This document shows positions 46,834 through 59,618 of a stretch of 64,000 nucleotides of DNA, piece by piece (position 1 is the stretch's first letter; each line of letters starts with the position of its first letter). The stretch comes from Sanderia malayensis (lineage: Eukaryota; Cnidaria; Scyphozoa; Semaeostomeae; Pelagiidae): assembly GCA_013076295.1 (NCBI GenBank), contig RQOL01000872.1:1-64000 (forward strand). Direction: 5' to 3'. Position numbers and translations under genes: made by a program. The notes beneath the pieces were generated by a model. That model was not told the origin of the DNA. It saw only the letters and a program-made list of their open reading frames with translations, and ran no database searches.

Positions 46834-49800
46834 ATGGCTTCATCTGGTGAAACAAATGCAGAAATGAGTACTCATGGACTTAAAACTGACTTTGCCGTTG
46901 GTGAAACAGCTTTGTGCTACGAGCCTGACTCCACAAAGGCTAAAATGCTCTATGAAGCAAAGGTTATAACAACACTTTAATATCCTTTGAAGTTCACGCA
47001 TTCTATACATTTAAGAATTAGATTCAGATTCGATGATATGCTATACCACAACCACATCACATGAAAAAGCTGTCCATATTTGAGTTTTAATTATTGAAAG
47101 ACCAAACCAAATTTACAGGGATTCTGAAACAAATCGTGACATCTTTAAGATTTTTTGGAAAGTTTTCAAGCAGGGTGTCCATTAATATTTTGTCTGATAG
47201 GCAATTAGATAATATTTGGACAACACCACTGTGGTGAAGTTGATCTGTTTTTAGCAAGTTCTACTGTACAATATATCTCCCTTATTCAAATGAAATTCAA
47301 AGCCATCCCAATACAGTATCTTGTATTATTTGTAAGATGTGTTGGATTTGGAAATTTTTTGGCTAGGGAGTTTGTCAATAATTTGACAATTTTGAGACAA
47401 CTTGCCCTAAGACCAACTTATTCTGATACAAAATTGCACAGTAATCCAGGGTAGAATGCATGTAATTTACGCCAGAGATATCCAGCGTGGACTTACGTTT
47501 TCCTTGGCATACTGGCGTGGAAGAAAGATGAAATACTGCATAATAAACAATAACTCACATATTTCAGCACTATTTTAATATGTTGTGCATAAAGCTAAAG
47601 AATCATCAGTGCAGCTTTATGATTTACTGGTCGTTCATCCAGCATAATGTTTGCATGGTTTCCACCCTTGACAGTAATAGTTAGTATTGCACATTTAAAA
47701 CTGTGCAATAATTGTTAAGGGTAGGATAACTTACAGTTGTGAGGCTCAGGAGTTCTGCCATTGCTTGCATCAATCAAATCAATCAATCAAATCAATCAAT
47801 CAAATCAAATCATTGATGAACCTCATGGCCAAGAAAAATTCCTAAAATTGTCAAGATGGAGTGCTTTTCATCAGGAGGGCTGTTAATGTACTTTAATGTT
47901 TTAATATGTTTAATATTTACAACTCAAATGGCCATGGTCAACTTATCAATGGATATTGTTGAATCTGAATCTTATTCTAGATGTGAATGTAGTTGTAAAT
48001 AAATGCCTATCTGCTTTTATTTGGTTGATCAGAATGAAATTCTTCACAAATTAGTGACAGGTAGTTGCAGGTTCAGTTGCTGATGTCATTTTTCAATAAG
48101 AACCTCAATATTCAAGGTCTTCATTCTATTATTCCTGTATTGTTCCTCTATCGTAAACTCACATGTGTGGTACTAACTCTTCTGCATACCAGGCAGAAAC
48201 ATTAAGAAATCAAGCTCTATTTGTTTGAGAGATGAATTTGCTTTAGTTATTTATATTTTGGCTTTTTCCAGATTCTCGAAATCGATGTTACAAAAGATGA
48301 AAAGGGAAGGAAAGTCCCAGAATTTTTTATTCATTTTATCGGTTGGAATAAGAGGTATTATTTTTGCACTTACTTACAGCTGATACCTTTCCATATTTTT
48401 ATTGGTTGTTTTGTTGATTATCTTTTAATTTTCATTTATTGTTTGTTTTTTTTCCTGTACAGTTGGGACAGATGGGTTCTTTCAGAGAATGTTTTGAAAT
48501 TATCAGAGACTAACAAGGAATTGCAAACTAAACTCTATAAACAAGCTGTCAGGTTATTGCATTACTTAATATTGCATTTGATGTAGTAAACTGAGTTTTG
48601 CAAAGTTGTTTTTGGAGCTTTGGGGGCTGACTTTAACAGTTGTCTTAATGTGTGTGCTTTTATGTTACACAGGCTCATACGAGGCCAGCAATTGTTAATA
48701 CTTTAAAGAAAAGAAACTTTCGCGAGGCGAAATTTTTGGATTTAACTTTTGCGTTTTAGGCAAAATCGCATATTTTGCGCAAATAAACTTTCGCGTTTCA
48801 GCTAATTTGAACATCTTGCGAGAATAAACTTTCGCGAATTTCATATTTTACAAAGTTTCGCGTAATAAATTTTGGCGAATTTTGGCTAAATACGCAAAAG
48901 CCGCAAAAGTTTCTTTCCGCAAAAGTTTCTTCCCTTAAAATAATAGAATTCAAATGGGTCACTGTTTTTAGCAGATACTCTTGATGCTTATAATTGTTGA
49001 TTTCAGTTATTATTTTTGATAATCTATGGATGTAATTCTAATCATTTAGATCGAAGAAGAAAAGAAAACCAAAGCCTGAAAAAAATGATTCAAATGAAGA
49101 AGGATCGTTTGATTCAATCAGCCGTACAAGCCAAAGTAGCATGAACAGTTTGCAAGCCGAAGTAAATATAAAAGAGATTCTCTTGCTTTAAATTATAATA
49201 CGTCTCTCCACATGTTTATTCTAAGAATTACAGTATCCATTGCTTCCCCACACAACTGTCATATGTGCAGAAAAGTCTAGATTTCCTGAACCACCAAGGT
49301 AGTGAGTAATGTGGCTCAAGTTAATGATTGCTAACTGTATCAGGCATTTTACTTATCAGGGTTTTGCTGTGATGTTGTTATATGGCTAGCGTCAATGGCG
49401 TAGATAGGAAATTTCATAGGGGGGGGGGGGAGAAATTCAGATTTTCCGACAAAAATTTAATAGGCATTTTTGTTTCTTCCAGACTATGAATATTAGCTAG
49501 AACTGAACGTGAACAGAAGATATTTATTTTCCGACAAGATCAGCAATTTTCCGACAAAACGACAGTTTAGTTCTACAGGGGGTTCTCGCCCCCTGACCCC
49601 CTATCTATGCCACTGGCTAGCGTGTCCCAATTCGATCACCTAAACTGTCGCATTTAAGTTTGCTCCAACTCCCTTTGCAGAATGAAGACGGCAGAAATCT
49701 ACCCATAGTTGCAATTAACATTCCTCTTGTGCTAAAAGCAAAGTTAGAAGATGATTGCTACAACATCAAACGCAAGAAAAAGGTAATGTTATATGCTCAA

Positions 49801-52753
49801 CATATAAGTTTTAATTCTTTATAGGAACAATATGTAACTCACTTTTATCTAACTTTGCGATTTTCGTTTGTAGCTGCTTAAGTTACCAAAGATTCCATGT
49901 GCTTTGAATATTCTGAACAACTTCTGGGATAATTGCCAACAATCTGTCAAATCGCAGAATGAAGCTGGGAGTCATTCAACTATCAAGTTTGTATTTTCTC
50001 CATTTTCTGCTTATCTGCAAAGAAAATTGCTATCGTGCACTCAAAATGCAGTTATAAAAAGCCAACTAACGTTTATCTTGAATTCCTTTGTCAAGAGTCT
50101 TTCGGTTTGTTTTTTGCTTTCTTCGTATAAATTTTAAGTTTGGTCCCTCAAAGTTGAAAACCTTAATAACTGAATCAAGTTTATGCTCCTCCCTTTTGGT
50201 GCTCACCACCTTCAGGTTCGCCATACGTCATATAAACTTGTGTCTTCGGGTTTGGTGCTCACCACCATATTTATTAGACTTTCAGTCGGACACAGGTTAT
50301 CTCGATCAAATTGTCCTTCTCATTTAGAAGCCATCCCAGTTACTTCAGATATCTTTTGATATGTTCACAAAGCTTTTATTTCTTTTAAGAGCTTGAGATG
50401 ACCAGAATTAAGAATGTAATGTTTTGCTAGGTTGAATTCATTTTTGTTATTTGTTTTTGCAGCCTGCATATTGTAAACGAGGTTGTCTGCGGCTTGCAAA
50501 CTTACCTGAATTTTACCATTTCAACATTGCTGCTTTATAATTTCGAACGAGACCAGTTCAATTCGTTCTTCCCACTCAACGTCCAACCGAGGCAACAGTC
50601 GAAGGAAACAAATCTAAAAACTACTTCAGGTAATTCTGTAAATAACAAAGAAGAACAAAAGTGCACATCTTTTACCTCGACGAAAAAGAAATACACTAGA
50701 CGACAATTCCGCTCTACTTCTTCAGTTCATTTGAAGAAAGCAAAGTTGTTGAAGCAAACTAAACCTGTTAAAAGTTTGGCTGTTTTATCGTCAAATGTAA
50801 GCTCAACAGGAACTAATGAACCACCTCCAGCTCCCCGAAAAAGGGGTAGGCCAAGAATAAGACCATTGAAGGTCGAGCAACCTGCAGAGAAAATCGACGT
50901 CGTTAAGAAGGAGGTGAACATTGAAACTACTAGCGAGATAATTCAAAGCGTAGCTGGACAAGATGGCGAACATGATAATATAGAAAACACGAAGGAGACT
51001 CAACAGACATCTGCGAATGTTGAAATGCCAGCCGTTGTTGAATGTAAAACTGAAATAAAAATAGAAAAAAACGAAACAACAAAATGTGAAGAGCAAGCAG
51101 GAGAAGGTGAAAGGAAACTAACTTTCGTTAAATTATTTTGTTATGAAATATTTTTCCTTTAGCACTTTTGACACTATTTTGAGTCACAGTAGAGAGCAGT
51201 GCGTAACTCAAATTGAGCTGATTTTTTTGTTTTTTTTGTTTAGATATCGGAAATGCTGCTCGTTCGTTGCGACCAAGAAGATCCTTTCCTTCATCAAGAC
51301 TGTCTGAACATGAAAAAGAGGCTGCCAGCAAGGAACAATTATCACTGGCAGTTGGAGCAACTGCCGAAACCATGGAGCTGTCTCAGAGTGCAAGGAATAT
51401 GCGCGAAACGGTAGGAAGATTTAGCCAAGCAATGCAAAGCGAATCTTATTTTCCCGATACCCAATTGTCAAATTTCTTTACTTTACGATGTCCACTAGTG
51501 CAACATAACGATTTCTTCCCTCAATCATTTGATCTCTACTCGAACTGTCAAAACATGAATGAGCCCAAGAAATGCGACAATATACTTCGTGCCATGTTGT
51601 GTCTACGGTCTTTCGTTACAGAACTGAAGGCGAGGCTAGTCGAAAAGGGTTTTTGCTTGCCAGATTTATAATGAACTAGATTCCAAACCATCGATAACTT
51701 TTGACCCACTTAATTTTCGATAAAATGCAGATACCTGGGCGACCCGATAGGATAATTGAAACATTGACTACACCCATCCTCTCTCCATCGAAGGATATTG
51801 TTGCCACACTTAAATAACTTGATAAATTATCATTAACTGATTTTTATTGAATCAGTTGGATTTCCAGCGATATCGCACGATGCTTTCTATAGCTAAGTCT
51901 TTCATTATCGTAGTACGTGTGAATCTTGTACCTAATTTGCCTCTTGTATCTAGTACAGACCGCATTATGGATACAACGTAGTAGTAGTTAATAGTAATGC
52001 TTAGATTGATGCTGTCTTTGTAGATGTGTGCAACTGGTGAAAGGTCTGAATTGGCTGAGTCATCCTTCATTCCATATCCACTTACTGGCGATAAATCATT
52101 AACACCTGTAGAAATATATGGAGCAGAGCATCTACTTAGATTATTTGGTAAGTTAAGAGTTTTATTCAAGCGCATTGTCAGGTTGTTTCGTAAGTTAAAG
52201 GCTGTTTCACAAGCAGAGAGCTGTTTAAATTCAAGTCTCTCGAGGAGTAGTTTTAATTCAATTTGATTTGTATTTAATGTTTTCTTGCATAGTAAAACTA
52301 CCAGTTCTTCTTTCTCAAACTGACCTGGAGCAAGAAAAACTCAACGTATTGGTAGAATATCTTCACAAATTTCTCTGGTAAGCATTGCGTATTTCCTGGG
52401 CTGCTATAAGAGCGTATTTTGTGACTCCATTTTATAGCAGTGTGCACTCAATGTTCGCAAGAATAAGAACTGAATTAATCATTTATTTATTGATAAAAAT
52501 TATGCATTCTTTTTATTGTTTGTGTTTTTGTGTTGTGATTTTATTTTACTGTGTTTTAAATAAGATATATTTCTCTAATTTATGTTTAGAGAAAGGCAAA
52601 TAGCAAAGCGTCGATTAGATATATTAGTCGATAGATTAATTATGATCCTTGATTTCTGTTTTGGAATATTTCTTATCTTTCCTTTTTAGGTTTATGGCGG
52701 AAAGATCTCACATTTGGTTTTCACAGGATAATTACACAGAGTCAGTTTTATAA
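46834..52753 (+). CDS. MSL3: MSL3 homologue (chromo-barrel and MRG domains), eleven exons
   Basis: Exons: 46834-46962, 48272-48354, 48463-48552, 49050-49161, 49681-49782, 49874-49986, 50463-51106, 51244-51410, 52024-52147, 52293-52377, 52690-52753. All phases fit, giving 570 residues (human about 520). In the family it is a subunit of the MSL complex that recruits the MOF acetyltransferase for H4K16 acetylation. The chromo-barrel part reads LCYEPDSTKAKMLYEAK, then TKDEKGRKVPEFFIHFIGWN and SWDRWVLSENVL, keeping the aromatic cage residues. The MRG domain starts IPLVLKAKLEDDCYNI and ends EIYGAEHLLRLFVKLP, then LVEYLHKFLWFMAERS. It is split by a long basic/acidic insert with PRKRGRPRIRP, an AT-hook-like motif. 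That the chromo part is MSL3 and not MRG15 follows from EPDxTKA and GKDEKGRK. Exon 51244-51410 can read through to a stop at 51671. Intron 46963-48271 holds only an (AATC)n run. Confidence 0.93.
47769..47812. repeat. (AATC)n microsatellite
   Basis: CAATCAAATCAATCAATCAA-type repeats lie in the first MSL3 intron. Confidence 0.85.
48702..48940. mobile_element. Inverted-repeat element rich in AAACTTTCGCG
   Basis: The left end TTTAAAGAAAAGAAACTTTCG and the right end GCAAAAGTTTCTTCCCTTAAA are imperfect complements. Several AAACTTTCGCG words lie inside. It lies in an MSL3 intron; boundaries are approximate. Confidence 0.6.
49393..49615. mobile_element. hAT-like MITE with 8-bp target duplication
   Basis: The ends CAATGGCGTAGATAGG and the complement of CAGTGGCATAGATAGG are flanked by the direct repeat GCTAGCGT (49385-49392 and 49616-49623). 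An 8-bp duplication and CA(G/A)TGGCG ends fit the hAT superfamily. It is 223 bp without coding, in an MSL3 intron. Confidence 0.88.
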
Positions 52754-53690
52754 AAGAGGGTGATCTAATCTTAGCTGCAAGTATCTGTTCCATGAACTTC
52801 ATTTCCTCGGACTTCGAAACGTTTTTATTATGGACACATGAAACTGGTGCTGTTAAAATCGTTAATTTCTACATTTGGACCAGATGTTGTAAAAGATTTT
52901 TACATTTTTGTATAGAGGTGGGAGTTGCTAAATCCCCTATGCTTAATCCTCATAGGATTTTTAACACATAAATCTGTTGATATTTGAGGGTCTTGGGTCC
53001 ACGCGTACGACCCGGGTCCTCTTTTTACAACGATTTGCCCTTCATATTTAAAGTCATCAAGAGTGTTGATTGCTTGGTCACCCACATAAAGCCCCTTTCG
53101 AGGTAAAGAGTTGACATTAAAGCAAGATTGCAAGCGTTTTTACTTGTTATTACATTTTCCATGCGCATACCATAAGTTCCGTTGGTAGTGAAATGAGAAT
53201 TATACCGTTTGATGGGTATTATACATGTTAATGTGACTTTTAATCAAGTGTAGAAGACTTTTTTAATCAAGTGGAGAAGACTTTTTTAATCAAATTGAGA
53301 AGACTTTATGCATGGAAGCCGGTCGGTTATGCTCGAAGTGTCCGTTGTGACAATGAAAATGTATGTAAATATAGGTTTAAGTGTAGCTATATACTCACTA
53401 ACCATTAATATTTGTTTTTGTTGTGAAAATTGTTAATTAGTTGAGAAAACGATGCGAAATAATAGCAACCTGAAGATCTGACTCACGAAGACCGGAAACC
53501 ACTAATTGGCTTACGCATGCGCACTGGAGTGGTGGAAACATGAAAACGCGAAGCCCAAATCGAAGCGACCCACCAAAGACCCAACATTGAATGAAAACAT
53601 AGGCGTGTATATCGAGGACACATTCAATCAACTTCGTTTTTTATAGCTGATAGAAGAGATAAATATCAAACTACTTATCATATCGCAACA
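52754..53690. other. Intergenic region between MSL3 and the septin
   Basis: MSL3 3' UTR and septin promoter must lie here. Apart from the 23-bp tandem repeat at 53242 nothing is recognised; the minus-strand frame at 52900-53133 has no known motif. Confidence 0.4.
53242..53308. repeat. 23-bp tandem repeat, three copies
   Basis: AATCAAGTGTAGAAGACTTT-type units repeat three times with small differences. Confidence 0.85.
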
Positions 53691-56600
53691 ATGGTTGGAG
53701 AGATTGAAAGCTTCAGGTCACTGGTAAGTTGATGCTTTTTAATTTCTTTGTTGGTGTGGTGTGTATGAATGCTGATTAGATGCCCGTCATGTGTATTTGG
53801 GGCGAAAAAAATGCCAGATGGCCTATTATACATATCAATTCAGAAGCTCTCGTGTTTCTTCTTTTGACTGGGTTTGATCGAAAGTAAACATACTTCATTT
53901 TTTTAGTTTTATAAAAACATCGAATTGAGTTACTTCATGATTAACACACTCAATGCTTGTCAAGTAAAAAAGAATGTTTTTCGAAACGAAAGTTGTTTAT
54001 GTCTGTGTATAACAACCTGGAGCGAAGTTCTTCAAAATCCTACGAAAATAAAGGCTCACGATAGACTAACCATTGCCCTTCCCTTTGTTTCATTCTGATT
54101 ATGTCAAATGTATATATTTTTTATTATCAAGAATTTGTTTTATTTTAGGGTCCAGCGGGCAGGAATATGAAACTTACAGGACATGTTGGCTTTGACAGTC
54201 TTCCTGATCAGCTGGTTAATAAATCTGTTAATAAGGGATTCTCGTTTAACATTCTATGCATTGGTATGCCAATATTTATGTTTTTTTAACTGTGTATACT
54301 TATGTTTATATACTGTGTAAGAATAGATTATCACCTGCCTTTACTGCAGCAATAAAAGTGTAATGAATCTAATTTTTAATCTAACAGTGGTAATTTTTAT
54401 CAAAGTATGTCATTTTCTGATTAAAGACCTATTACTTTTTCAGGTGAAACTGGAATTGGAAAATCAACTTTAATTGACTCGTTATTCAAACGAACATTTT
54501 CAGGTATGTCTTGGTAAATGTAGATTGCAATTAATTTTTTCAAGTTTTCTTAGCAGTTTCATTTTAAGATACTAATTATTTTGTGCTTTCTTAAAAGGAC
54601 AGCCTCATGATCATGACAGTCCAGGAGTTGCGATTGAATGTGTTACATACGGTGAATGTAAATTACAGTATTGACAAACTGATATCATTTGAGGCAGAAG
54701 CTTTACCTGCGTTCTGTACCCATTTACTAAACTTTGTCATCTATTTCCCTAGATTTGAAAGAAAGCAATGTTTCTTTGAAATTAACTGTTGTTGAGACTG
54801 TAGGATTTGGAGATCAAATCGACAAAGAAGACAGGTAACCATACTAATTCTCATTTTAATTTTAATCTCAGCTTTAGTTCTTGGATTCAAGTATAGGGTC
54901 AACTCTTGGTGTGTTGAACTTTCAACAAAAATGAGAACTTTGCTTGACTGTTTAGACCCATTCAAAGGTTCAAACATACATACCGTAAGTCTTTGATTAA
55001 GCCCCTGGGGGCTTATTTTGCAAAATTTTATTCGAGGGTGGGGCTTAATCGAGGGTGGGGGCTTAACCGAGGACTTGTGGTAAAACTATTGTAAAGTCTT
55101 TACTAAACCCATCTTTAATAAGCCCTCCTTGTTTACCAAAATCCGAACAATGACAAAATTGTGATTAGGTAAACCATAAAATGTCATAGAATATATATTG
55201 CTTCGGTTTTGGTTCACACAAGCATTTTTCTGAGCCTTATTTGCGAATTCCCCAGGGCTGAATAGAGTTTTTACGATAATTAAATTGGGGAAGACAGAAA
55301 AATGTGTGGAGTTCACCTTTGATGGCATGCTAGCTTTTATAATGTGTATTCATAACTTGCTGAATTACTTTGTAAAAGCAAAGCAATAATGCCATTATTT
55401 TGTTTGAAGTGTCTCACCCTTTGTTTAAAAAGCTTAGAAGCATGGTTTGAATACTTCAAGAAGGAATGAAGTGCACTATGCAATGTGATTTATCATTAAG
55501 TTAAAGAATATACTGATAGTGGAGAGTTATGGCTTTGCTTCTTTTGCAGCACAAAGACGATATTGACATACATTGATTCCCAATTTGAAGCTTACTTACA
55601 AGAAGAAATGAAAATCAAGAGATCTTTGAATGCTTATCATGATACAAGAGTTCATGCCTGCCTTTACTTTATTTCTCCAACTGGACACTCGTAAGTTTAA
55701 CAAGTTTCTCTAAGAATATCAAATTTTCCATATTTGATGTTTCTGTTTTTGAATTGTCAATTATTTTCCTATTTTTTCTCATAGGTTGAAATCGTTAGAT
55801 TTGGTGTGCATGAAAAGACTTGACAAGAAGGTAGATGTTCGTTTTTATCTTTTCAACTCTATCTTTTCTCTTCTCGAGAGATCAAAACTTTCAATTTTAA
55901 ACAATATAATATAAAAACCTGCAAGGATGCATAAAAATACTTGGCCATGTTAAGATTTTGATAAAATAGAGATACATTATTATATCAAGTGCAGGTATTA
56001 AGTTTGTTGCACCAGGAAGCTCATCTTGTTCTGCAGGGATTTTCATTTTGAGATGTCTTGTTTTATATTTGATTATTTAATGCTTTGATTATAACACAGG
56101 TCAATATCATACCCATCATTGCTAAAGCGGATACTGTGTCCAAGAATGAACTGCAAGGTTTTAAGCAAAGGGTAGGTTTTGTCTGTTGGTACTTTGTCTT
56201 GAGATCTCATTGGTCTGGGTCCTCTATTTGTTGTCTGTATTGTGTGCCATTGTTTGGTTGTTTGAAATAATAGTTACTTTATTGCAAAGTTTAATGATTT
56301 TACTTTGGGGAGGGAGGAGAAGTTCAAGTTGTCTAAAATGACAATATACATCCAATCACGAATAGAATATTGTTTAGTAACAAATATTCACCATTTCGTT
56401 TCAAGTGTTTTACAGCACTCTGTATGTTTTTTCATAAGTAACTACTTTATAAGCAACATACATCTAGATGGTCAAGAAACATAAAGTACTTGTACCACTG
56501 AAGGCAAGAACACCTGCAGTATAAAAAGAGATTTTTAGGAGACTTGACATGTGGTTAAAACAAGGGACTTTTGGAATTGCAATTTGGTCAAAAGAGGTCC

Positions 56601-59600
56601 AAAGTGAAGGATTTTAAGTACTAGGCTTTGAAACAGATTGGTTGGTTATGAAAATTTGTGCATTTGAGTGCACTGTAGATATGAAGCTTTGGGGAATATG
56701 TAACTCTGTTAGACTAACTAATAACATGTTTTTTAATTTCAGATAATGGATGAATTGATAAAGAATGATGTCCAATTGTACAGATTTCCCACTGATGACG
56801 AAACAGTAGCCTCAATCAACACCCAGATGAATGTAAGCCAAATTCTTCTCTTATTGCAACAAATCGTTTTAATTTTATCATAAATTACAATTTGCAAACC
56901 TATTAAAGTGGACTTTATAACTAATGAAACGTTTTATAGGACCCAACTTGTAGTTTGCGCTGCCAACTGCAGCTTGTTCATCATTATTTCGAGATTCTAC
57001 TGCATTCTAGCGCCGTATTCTGTAGCTTGTAATGCATTTATGTTTTGGTTTTGCAGCAACAACTACCTTTTGCTGTGGTTGGAAGCCGCGAGGAAACAGT
57101 TATCAATGGAGAGAAATTCAGAGCAAGACAGTACCCATGGGGAACCGTTTTAGGTACTTCTAACAACTCTCTTCACAAACTTCACTTTTATGCTCTTTTA
57201 TTTTTGAATATTCACGAATTATATCTTTTCTATGTGTTATTATAAATACTATCAACGGCTTCATTTTCTATTTGCCAGTTGAGAACGAGAATCACTGTGA
57301 TTTTGTCAAACTTCGTGAGATGCTTCTCAGGTATGTTATTTGTGGCCAACACATTTTACATTATCACATGGTCACGTGATCTAGTAGCTTTTTGATTCAT
57401 CGTTTCGGGATAAGATGGAGCCCTCTGTGTCATGCATTAAACCTTGAGGTGAAGCTTAGACGAAGAAAATAAGACATTATTTGTGAAATTTAATCTTAGG
57501 CTTTAATCCACTTTAAAACTCTGCTACAAAACAACAATTATAACAGCAACTTAGTATATAAAGCAATACACAGCAACAACAACATGAACGTTTCATAACA
57601 AACCGCTTCACTGAAAGATTGCGTGCTCCATGCTCGAATTTCCAGCAAAGCCGTTCGTTGTTTTATCTTGTTCGCCCAAGGCTATGTGCTTTACAGGAGC
57701 TATATATTTCAGAGATCAGTAATGGATTTGTTTGTTTGTTGTTTCATTGCAGAACTAACATGGAAGACTTGATTGAAACAACTCATCGACGACATTATGA
57801 GCTTTATCGTAGATTGGTACTCGAAGAAAAGGGCTTCGATGACAAGCAAGACAGGTAAACAAGGCACAGCATACTGATTCATTCATAACAAGATTTTATG
57901 ATTATTGTTAGTTTCTGAAAGGAAGCAAAAGCCATGTTAGGGATGTACCGTGTTTCATGGTTATTAATGGTTGTTGTGTTGTTCCCTTAGCATCCAAGAA
58001 TCATATAAACAGAAGAGAGAAGATTACATGCAGGTATTGCAAAAGAAAGAAGAGAACATACGACAAGCTTTTGTTCAGAAGGTCAAGGAAAAGGAAAATG
58101 AACTGACCGTTGCAGAGCAAGAGGTTTGTTTTTCACTCTTTCTTACAGAATGAATTTAAGGTAAACAATTTTGGACACAAAAATGTCGGACAAAATATTT
58201 TCGCACATTTTTCAAAGTTATTTCGGACCTTCCTAGAGAATCACTCAGTGGCTCCCTCAACACTTCCTTTCCCTCTGTGGGGTTTTGTACACGTTTTTTA
58301 TTTTATAAGAAACCTAGCTCAGACCCTACTAGTAAAGGTTTCTTAAGTTTTCTATTGTTTTCTATTGTGAAAGAAAACAAAAGAATCTATTGTAATTTAC
58401 CCTAAATTCTACCAGTAAGTTTGTTATAAAGCAATTTCTTATATATAAAAAACGTGTAAGCAAGAAAATGCACACTTTCAACACAAAAGATTCAGAGTTT
58501 CAACAAAGAAAATATATTTTTCCATCTTGCAAAACAATTCGGACATTAAAAATTGTTTGCCTTCATCGTGTATATCTCTTTAAAATACAGTCAAATCTCC
58601 ATTGTTCGAACCCGTGTAATTCGGACTCTATCTAATTCAAACGAAATTATCTGTCCCTTCAAGGATCACTAATGAACCAACTCTTATAAAACAAACCTCT
58701 ATAATTCGAACTTTTTGTAATTCGAACATTTTCACCCTTCCCTAGGGTATTCGAATTAGACAGAGTTGACTGTATATAGATAGTTACAAGAAATGTCAGC
58801 GCATTTTCTTTTATCGTTTATTTGAGCCCTCTTATTTTACCAGTTGAAAGCCAAATTTGAAGACATGAAACAAGCACAGAATGAAGATAAAAAGAAGATC
58901 GAAGCGATGCGTAAACAGCTCGTACGTAGAATGATTAATTTTGTTTAAAAACATTAAATCTCAATCAATATTAGGACATTAAGCTATGCAATTCCTTGAA
59001 TTGCATATCATTCTTTCTCAGTTTGTGTAAGTTATATAGGGTGCCTTCTTTTGGGAAATTTGACTCTTTCGAATTCGCAAAAAAGTAGAGTTCGCACACT
59101 TCCGATCCATGACTCCAAAAAAACGCAATGGAAGAGTTTCGAGAACTTCAATTTGATTCATTTTGAAAGCGTTGCTGATTGCCATATAAATTATAAGCTA
59201 GGTTGCCTTGATTTGAACGCCGTGTCACGCAAAAAAGAGAATCTCTGCGAAGTCTATAAAGTCTTCTCGCTCTGGAGACAGAAGAGTTTGGAGACTGCGA
59301 AGTCTGCGATTTTCCGGAGAATTGACCAAAAAAACGCGCTTTCCATCTCTCCAAAGTCTGCAGAAAAAGGAAGAGGCAAAACATGTTCCCAAAAGAACGC
59401 ACCCATAAAGAGGAGAGTACATTGTTGCATGTGCCAGCAGTTTCTCTTAAATGCTCAGTTTCCACTCTAGGCTCTACGCTCGTTTTATATTTGTACATAT
59501 TACTGATTGTCATTCATTTGCTGTTAAATAGGAAATGGAAATTGCTGAATTTGAAACAAAGAAGCAGGAGTACGCTGCCCACATGGCGAAAACCGCACAG

Positions 59601-59618
59601 AAAAAGAAAGGAAAGTGA
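53691..59618 (+). CDS. SEPTIN11: Septin of the SEPT6/8/11 group, fifteen exons
   Basis: Exons: 53691-53723, 54149-54263, 54444-54503, 54598-54651, 54753-54834, 55550-55690, 55785-55830, 56100-56171, 56743-56832, 57057-57153, 57279-57330, 57753-57854, 57991-58123, 58844-58921, 59532-59618. All phases fit, giving 413 residues. Septins are GTPases that assemble into filaments at membranes and the cleavage site. The G1 loop is [10 protein letters not shown]3 is VETVGFGD and G4 is AKAD. Group-specific stretches are [69 protein letters not shown] and [20 protein letters not shown] coiled coil ([20 protein letters not shown]) forms the C terminus and ends KKKGK. The first G3 residue is Glu; it varies in this group. 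The symbol is a group label. Confidence 0.95.
54981..55082. mobile_element. AAGCCCC-family element, short copy in a septin intron
   Basis: The ends TACCGTAAGTCTTTGATTAA and the complement of TACCACAAGTCCTCGGTTAA enclose about 100 bp with GGGGCTTA words. Confidence 0.75.
58588..58772. mobile_element. Pogo-like MITE, uninterrupted copy
   Basis: The ends CAGTCAAATCTCCATTG and the complement of CAGTCAACTCTGTCTAATTC are flanked by TA (58586-58587 and 58773-58774). It is 185 bp, lies in septin intron 58124-58843, and is related to the copies at 40048 and 21111. Confidence 0.88.
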
